Below are positions 58,017 to 64,000 of a stretch of 64,000 bases of DNA, piece after piece. Source of the stretch: Paenibacillus cellulosilyticus (GTDB lineage Bacteria; Bacillota; Bacilli; Paenibacillales; Paenibacillaceae); the NCBI RefSeq assembly GCF_003182255.1, contig NZ_QGTQ01000032.1, positions 1 through 64,000 on the forward strand. Reading direction: 5' to 3'. The translations under genes and the position numbers were made by a program. The notes under the pieces were generated by a model that saw only the letters and a program-made list of their open reading frames with translations, made no database searches and was not told the DNA's origin. How positions within the stretch are numbered: position 1 is the stretch's first letter; every line of letters starts with the position of its first letter.

Positions 58017-58385
58017 ATGATTACGAAGGGCGATAAAAACAAAGCTCGTTTGAAACGTCACCTGCGTGTTCGTAAGAAAATTAACGGTACGATTGCACGT
58101 CCGCGTCTGTCGGTATTCCGTTCATCTAAACATGTGTACGCGCAACTGATCGACGATGTTAACGGCGTAACGATTGCAGCAGCTTCCACTATGGATAAAG
58201 AGCTTGCAGAATCGATCGGTAACGGCGGTAACGTTGAAGCGGCTAAAAAAGTCGGCGAATTGATTGCAGCTCGTGCGAAAGCAAAAGGCGTAGATCAAGT
58301 CGTATTCGACCGCGGCGGATATTTGTACCATGGACGAATTCAAGCACTGGCTGAAGCAGCTCGTGAAGCAGGTCTTGAATTCTAA
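58017..58385 (+). CDS. rplR: 50S ribosomal protein L18
   Basis: 122 residues. [37 protein letters not shown], and [26 protein letters not shown] at the end (split here over the last 27 residues). Binds 5S rRNA. ATG 58017 follows AAAGGAG. Confidence 0.97.
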   Translation: MITKGDKNKARLKRHLRVRKKINGTIARPRLSVFRSSKHVYAQLIDDVNGVTIAAASTMDKELAESIGNGGNVEAAKKVGELIAARAKAKGVDQVVFDRGGYLYHGRIQALAEAAREAGLEF

Positions 58386-58415
58386 TTAAAATTTTTAACA
58401 AGGAGGTAAAACGAC

Positions 58416-58913
58416 TTGCGTGTAGATCCGAATACGTTAGAACTGACAGAGAAGGTTGTTCACATCAACCGTGTATCCAAAGTAGTTAAAGGCGGACGTC
58501 GGTTCAGCTTCAGCGCTCTGGTTGTTGTCGGCGACGGCAAAGGCTATGTAGGCGCTGGTATCGGTAAAGCTGCCGAAGTTCCAGATGCAATTCGCAAAGG
58601 TATTGAAGACGCGAAGAAGAATCTGGTTCACGTTCCTCTCGTGGGAACAACGATCCCGCATCAAGTAATCGGTCACTTCGGTGCTGGCGAAGTATTGCTT
58701 AAGCCTGCTTCCCAAGGTACCGGTGTTATCGCAGGCGGCCCAGTTCGTGCAGTACTCGAACTGGCAGGCGTAGGCGATATTCTGACGAAATCGCTTGGTT
58801 CCTCAAACTCCATGAACATGGTTAACGCAACGATTGAAGGCCTTTCGCGCCTGAAACGTGCGGAGGACGTGGCGAAGCTTCGCGGTAAAACCGTACAAGA
58901 GCTTCTGGGTTAA
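58416..58913 (+). CDS. rpsE: 30S ribosomal protein S5
   Basis: 165 residues. [34 protein letters not shown] and [16 protein letters not shown]. The spectinomycin-related loop VVKGGRR is intact. TTG 58416 follows AAGGAGGT (58400-58407). Confidence 0.97.
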   Translation: MRVDPNTLELTEKVVHINRVSKVVKGGRRFSFSALVVVGDGKGYVGAGIGKAAEVPDAIRKGIEDAKKNLVHVPLVGTTIPHQVIGHFGAGEVLLKPASQGTGVIAGGPVRAVLELAGVGDILTKSLGSSNSMNMVNATIEGLSRLKRAEDVAKLRGKTVQELLG

Positions 58914-58926
58914 GGAGGAAAACAAG

Positions 58927-59106
58927 ATGGCGAAACTGCAAATTACACTTGTTCGCAGTCTGATCGGTCGCAACGAAAAGCAACGTGCTACGGTACAATC
59001 GTTTGGTCTGCGCAAGCTTCACCAATCTGTTGTCCTGAACGACACTCCGGCAATTCGTGGTATGGTTAACGCTGTTAACCACCTGATCAAAGTCGAAGAA
59101 GTCTAA
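58927..59106 (+). CDS. rpmD: 50S ribosomal protein L30
   Basis: 59 residues. [21 protein letters not shown] and [15 protein letters not shown] 58927 follows AAGGAGG right behind the rpsE stop; a longer reading to 58858 lies inside rpsE. Confidence 0.97.
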   Translation: MAKLQITLVRSLIGRNEKQRATVQSFGLRKLHQSVVLNDTPAIRGMVNAVNHLIKVEEV

Positions 59107-59156
59107 ACAATACGAGCATTTGTCAAGGCAAACCAATTAAGGAGGTGCTACGAACG

Positions 59157-59597
59157 ATGAAATTGCATGAGCTCCAACCTGCAGAAGGTTCCCGTAAAGA
59201 GCGCAAGCGCGTCGGTCGCGGTATCGGTTCCGGTAACGGCAAAACGGCTGCTCGGGGTCATAAAGGTCAGAACGCTCGCTCCGGCGGTGGCGTTCGTCCT
59301 GGCTTTGAGGGCGGTCAAAATCCATTGTACCGTCGTCTTCCGAAACGCGGCTTCAACAACCCATTCCGCAAAGAATACGCGGTTGTTAACATTGAAGAAT
59401 TGAATAGCTTTGCAGCAGGTACAGAAGTAACGCCTGAAGTTCTTCTGGAGAAAGGAATCGTCAAAAACCCACAGGCCGGTATCAAAGTCCTGGGTAACGG
59501 CGAAATCACGGTTCAGCTGACTGTAAAAGCTAATAAATTCTCTCAATCTGCGGTAGAGAAAATCCAGGCTGCCGGCGGTAAAACCGAGGTGATCTAA
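59157..59597 (+). CDS. rplO: 50S ribosomal protein L15
   Basis: 146 residues. [22 protein letters not shown] and [24 protein letters not shown]. Late-assembly protein. ATG 59157 follows AAGGAGGTG. Its stop overlaps the secY start (TAATG). Confidence 0.97.
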   Translation: MKLHELQPAEGSRKERKRVGRGIGSGNGKTAARGHKGQNARSGGGVRPGFEGGQNPLYRRLPKRGFNNPFRKEYAVVNIEELNSFAAGTEVTPEVLLEKGIVKNPQAGIKVLGNGEITVQLTVKANKFSQSAVEKIQAAGGKTEVI

Positions 59598-60895
59598 TGT
59601 TCAAGACGGTGTCCAACATTTGGAGAGTGGAAGACCTTCGTAAGAAGATCCTGTTTACGCTTTTCATCTTGCTTGTTTACCGAATCGGTTCGTTTATCCC
59701 GGTTCCGAATATTAACACAGATGTATTCAAACAAGTCGATACCGGGGCTGACCTGTTCGGCTTGTTGAATACCTTCTCGGGTGGCGCCTTATTCCATTTC
59801 TCGATCTTCGCGATCGGGATTATGCCCTACATCACTTCCTCTATCATCGTACAGTTGCTGTCGATGGACGTTATTCCGAAATTCACGGAATGGGCGAAGG
59901 AAGGCGAGAATGGCAAAAGGAAACTGGCGCAAATCACTCGCTACGGTACCATAGTCCTTGGTTTGATCCAAGGTTTCGGTACAGCTGTCGGCTTTAACCG
60001 TAGATACTCATACGAGATGGTTATTGATCCTAAGTTTACAACTTATGCAATGATCGCAATCATCTTGACTGCCGGTACGGCATTCTTGATGTGGCTCGGT
60101 GAGCAAATTACGGAGCGTGGTATCGGCAACGGTATCTCGGTTCTGATCTTCGCGGGTATTATCGCAGCACTGCCTGGTCATATTCGCGATATCTATTCGA
60201 CTGAATTCGAGAACCCTGGCGATATGCTCTTCTGGAACATCTTGAAGGTGATTATTATCGTAGTTGTCGCAATCGCGGTAATTGTCGGTGTCATCTTCGT
60301 TCAACAAGGTATCCGTAAAATCCCGGTACAATATGCTAAACGCGTAGTTGGCCGTAAGATGTACGGTGGTCAGTCGACACACATTCCGCTGAAGGTAAAC
60401 GGTGCAGGCGTTATTCCGGTTATCTTCGCCATCTCGTTGCTCATGTTCCCGATTACGATCGCACAGTTCTGGGCAAACAAAGAATGGGCGAAATGGATTA
60501 TTCAGAACTTGTACTATGACAAACCACTTGGTATGCTGTTGTACGTGCTTCTGATTGTCGGCTTTACTTTCTTCTATACCTTCGTTCAGATCAACCCGGT
60601 TCAAATGGCAGATCAGATGAAGAAGAACGGTGGCTACATCCCAGGTATTCGTCCTGGTAAACCAACGTCGTCGTACATTACTCGCGTTATGACTCGTCTT
60701 ACGCTGGCAGGTGCGGTATTCTTGTCACTGATCTCGTTGCTTCCAGTAGCATTTGGTGCTGCTGCAGATTTGCCGCAGTCGGTTCGACTTGGCGGTACGT
60801 CGCTCCTGATCGTTATTGGTGTCGCACTTGACACGATGAAACAGATCGAGAGCCAGCTCATCAAACGCCACTACAAAGGGTTTATCAATAAATAA
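59597..60895 (+). CDS. secY: Preprotein translocase subunit SecY
   Basis: 432 residues, ten membrane helices. IPVPNIN, SGGALFHFSIFAIGIMPYITSSIIVQLL (over the plug and helix 2), RGIGNGISVLIFAGI, and the cytoplasmic tip GIRPGKPTSSYI. Forms the translocation channel with SecE (30093). Overlaps rplO by one base. Confidence 0.98.
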   Translation: MFKTVSNIWRVEDLRKKILFTLFILLVYRIGSFIPVPNINTDVFKQVDTGADLFGLLNTFSGGALFHFSIFAIGIMPYITSSIIVQLLSMDVIPKFTEWAKEGENGKRKLAQITRYGTIVLGLIQGFGTAVGFNRRYSYEMVIDPKFTTYAMIAIILTAGTAFLMWLGEQITERGIGNGISVLIFAGIIAALPGHIRDIYSTEFENPGDMLFWNILKVIIIVVVAIAVIVGVIFVQQGIRKIPVQYAKRVVGRKMYGGQSTHIPLKVNGAGVIPVIFAISLLMFPITIAQFWANKEWAKWIIQNLYYDKPLGMLLYVLLIVGFTFFYTFVQINPVQMADQMKKNGGYIPGIRPGKPTSSYITRVMTRLTLAGAVFLSLISLLPVAFGAAADLPQSVRLGGTSLLIVIGVALDTMKQIESQLIKRHYKGFINK

Positions 60896-60965
60896 GGATA
60901 GGTTCATATCGGGGTCCTGGCATGCAGAGTGCGTGTCGGAACCCGAACGGGCCTATTGTGCTTAA

Positions 60966-61630
<665 letters not shown>

Positions 61631-61631
<1 letters not shown>

Positions 61632-62395
61632 TGATTGTTTGCAAGTCGGAAGCGGAGCTTCGTTTGATGCGGGAAGCAGGGCGGATTGTTGCTGATACTC
61701 ATCGGCTGCTTAAACAATCGATTCGGCCCGGCATTACGACTAGCGAACTGGACCAAATCGCCGAGACGTATATTCGAAGTCAGGGCGCCGTTCCATCTTT
61801 TAAAGGTTACAATCAATTTCCTGCCAGCATATGCACTTCTGTCAACGATCAGTTAGTGCATGGTATTCCGAATAAAGATCAGAAGTTGGCTGAAGGTGAT
61901 ATCATTAGCATTGATATCGGTGCGCAGTATCAGGGGTATCACGGCGACTCCGCTTGGACGTATGGCGTTGGTACAATTTCTGCAGAAGCGCAGCGATTGC
62001 TTGATGTTACTGAACAATCCCTTTATGCTGGACTTGAACTGATTAAACCGGATGTTCGACTCTTCACGATATCGCATGCCGTTCAGAAGGTTGTTGAGAA
62101 TGCGGGATTATCGGTTGTTCGTGAGTATGTCGGTCATGGAATCGGCACTAAGCTTCATGAAGAACCGCAAATTCCGAACTATGGGATTCCAGATCGGGGA
62201 CCACGGCTTAAGCCAGGTATGGTTCTCTGTATCGAGCCTATGGTCAACATTGGAGAGCGCTATGTACGTACGCTTGAGGACAACTGGACGGTCGTCACGG
62301 TCGACGGCTCGTGGTGTGCACATTTCGAGCATACAGTCGCCGTAACTGAAGATGGTTATGAGATATTAACCAAATCGGATGCTGAGGCGGGTTGA
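61631..62395 (+). CDS. map: Methionine aminopeptidase, type I
   Basis: 254 residues. Metal ligands lie in [18 protein letters not shown] (two Asp), [13 protein letters not shown] (His), EPMVNIG (Glu) and [12 protein letters not shown] (Glu). Removes the initiator Met. Between adk and infA as usual, overlapping adk at its start and the KOW gene at its end. Confidence 0.97.
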
Positions 62396-62682
62396 TGCAC
62401 GTGGATGTTACACCGCAGATCGGTCAGATCGCATTCGTGCTTCGTGGCAAGGATGAGGGCGGTTATGCGGTAGTCATCGGCATCGTCGATAATCGCTTCG
62501 TACTTATCGCTGATGGCGATAAGAAGCGATTCGATCGACCGAAGAAGAAGAACATTGCGCACCTTGAGTTGCAGTCGGTCATCAACACCGAAGTTGTTAA
62601 CAGCATGAATGAGACCGGCCGGGTGACGAATGCCAAGCTGCGCTACGCGATTCAGAAGTTCGTGCAAGCGAAAGGAGAATGA
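62395..62682 (+). CDS. KOW-domain RNA-binding protein, L14e-like
   Basis: 95 residues. A KOW-type N-terminus: [36 protein letters not shown] (over 6-41), then [16 protein letters not shown]. Similar small proteins sit between map and infA in many Firmicutes and resemble archaeal/eukaryotic ribosomal protein L14e; the function is not established. ATG 62395 overlaps the map stop by one base and its own stop lies at the infA ribosome-binding site. Confidence 0.88.
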   Translation: MHVDVTPQIGQIAFVLRGKDEGGYAVVIGIVDNRFVLIADGDKKRFDRPKKKNIAHLELQSVINTEVVNSMNETGRVTNAKLRYAIQKFVQAKGE

Positions 62683-62684
62683 CG

Positions 62685-63055
<371 letters not shown>

Positions 63056-63077
63056 ATAAAGGAGGGAAACAAGACAT

Positions 63078-63446
63078 ATGGCACGTATTGCTGGTGTAGA
63101 CTTGCCACGTGACAAACGCGTTGAAATCGCGCTGCAATATATCTTCGGTATCGGTCAAACGACGGCTAAGAAGATTCTTGCAACGACTGGCGTTAGCGCA
63201 AATACACGTGTTCGTGATCTGACTGAAGATGAAGTCAGCAAACTGCGCGAAACGATTGACAAGTCCGTTAAAGTAGAAGGCGACCTGCGTCGTGAGATTT
63301 CGCTCAACATCAAACGTCTGATCGAGATCGGCTGCTACCGTGGTGTTCGTCACCGTCGTGGACTGCCTGTTCGTGGTCAACGTACGAAAACGAACGCTCG
63401 TACGCGTAAAGGTCCTCGTCGGACTGTAGCTAACAAGAAGAAATAA
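63078..63446 (+). CDS. rpsM: 30S ribosomal protein S13
   Basis: 122 residues. [43 protein letters not shown] and the basic tail. 30S head, bridging to the large subunit. ATG 63078 follows AAAGGAGG. Confidence 0.98.
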   Translation: MARIAGVDLPRDKRVEIALQYIFGIGQTTAKKILATTGVSANTRVRDLTEDEVSKLRETIDKSVKVEGDLRREISLNIKRLIEIGCYRGVRHRRGLPVRGQRTKTNARTRKGPRRTVANKKK

Positions 63447-63465
63447 GAAGGGAGGATAACACACA

Positions 63466-63861
63466 ATGGCTAAAGCGAAAAAAGTCGTACGTACGAAACG
63501 TCGCGACCGTAAAAATATCGACTCTGGCGTTGCGCACATCCGTTCGACGTTCAATAACACGATCGTTACGATCACGGATCCGCACGGCAATGCTATCTCC
63601 TGGGCAAGCTCTGGTAACCTTGGTTTCAAAGGTTCCCGTAAGAGCACGCCATTCGCAGCTCAAATGGCAGCTGAAACTGCTGCTAAAGCTGCAATGGAGC
63701 ACGGCATGAAAGTCGTAGAAGTTATGGTTAAAGGACCAGGTGCTGGCCGCGAAGCGGCAATCCGTTCCCTGCAAGCAGCAGGTCTTGAAGTTAACCTGAT
63801 TAAAGACGTAACGCCGGTTCCACACAACGGCTGCCGTCCACCGAAACGTCGCCGCGTATAA
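63466..63861 (+). CDS. rpsK: 30S ribosomal protein S11
   Basis: 131 residues. [43 protein letters not shown] and [17 protein letters not shown]. Platform protein at the Shine-Dalgarno duplex site. ATG 63466 follows AAGGGAGG. Confidence 0.98.
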   Translation: MAKAKKVVRTKRRDRKNIDSGVAHIRSTFNNTIVTITDPHGNAISWASSGNLGFKGSRKSTPFAAQMAAETAAKAAMEHGMKVVEVMVKGPGAGREAAIRSLQAAGLEVNLIKDVTPVPHNGCRPPKRRRV

Positions 63862-63989
63862 TTCGGTCTTTTTACGTGGTATCAAATTACAGCAACTTGT
63901 GAATAATGGTTGTGAAGGTTTGGCATACTACATGATTCGACTGAACACGTACGGTGAACGGAGCGACGTTTTGAAGGAGGGTACTACTA

Positions 63990-64000
63990 GTGATTGAGAT
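63990..64000 (+). CDS. rpoA: DNA-directed RNA polymerase subunit alpha, first codons (partial)
   Basis: GTG ATT GAG AT follows AAGGAGGG (63974-63981) and encodes M-I-E-, the usual beginning of RpoA in Bacillales. rpsK-rpoA is the conserved order. Only 11 bases are inside the window, so the identity rests on position and start. Confidence 0.8.

Overview
The window is chromosomal DNA of a low-to-mid GC Firmicute of the Bacillales, most likely Paenibacillus or a close relative. The evidence is the conserved order ctsR-mcsA-mcsB-clpC ... radA-disA ... yacL-ispD-ispF-gltX-cysE-cysS-mrnC-rlmB-rae1-sigH-rpmG-secE-nusG-rplK-rplA-rplJ-rplL-ybxB-rpoB-rpoC-ybxF-rpsL-rpsG-fusA-tuf followed by the S10-spc-alpha ribosomal cluster, together with strong Shine-Dalgarno sequences, many TTG/GTG starts, a Paenibacillus-type 5S rRNA and a cysteine T-box. 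The genus is inference; the phylum and order are well supported.

Layout. 1-800: end of an rRNA operon (23S 3' end, spacer, 5S, terminator), then a decayed second copy of the spacer plus the 3' half of a 5S gene. 848-2032: Eis-like acetyltransferase. 2260-7095: CtsR-controlled protein quality-control operon (repressor, McsA adaptor, McsB arginine kinase, ClpC ATPase). 7144-14700: an accessory block between clpC and radA, not part of the order familiar from Bacillus: DinB-type protein, a sulfonate/nitrate-type ABC importer with a flavin monooxygenase and an MFS exporter, and an IsdG-like protein. 14774-18152: radA, disA, pssA. 18394-19672 (minus strand): a UPF0173 hydrolase and a small Cys-containing unknown. 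19809-29580: yacL, isoprenoid genes ispD/ispF, a repeat element, gltX, the T-box controlled cysE-cysS, then mrnC, rlmB, rae1 and sigH. 29792-33430: rpmG-secE-nusG and the L11-L1 and L10-L12 genes with leader structures. 33466-46910: methyltransferase, rpoB-rpoC, L7Ae-like protein, S12, S7, EF-G, EF-Tu. 46973-50011: a three-gene ABC importer inserted between tuf and rpsJ. 50048-64000: S10-spc-alpha cluster from rpsJ through secY-adk-map-infA-rpmJ to the first codons of rpoA.

Most of the window is housekeeping information processing: transcription, ribosome assembly, tRNA charging, secretion, rRNA maturation and proteolysis. The less ordinary parts are (i) a dispersed structured repeat with three copies here, two beside the 5S gene and one as a MITE-like insertion between ispF and gltX, whose closing stems keep base pairing while changing sequence; (ii) the sulfur-type accessory block with its own promoter and structured leader; (iii) a GC-rich palindromic repeat in two places; and (iv) several mRNA leaders (Cys T-box, L10, probable L1, S10, rpoB). 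I found no CRISPR array, prophage, transposase gene, complete tRNA gene or toxin-antitoxin pair.
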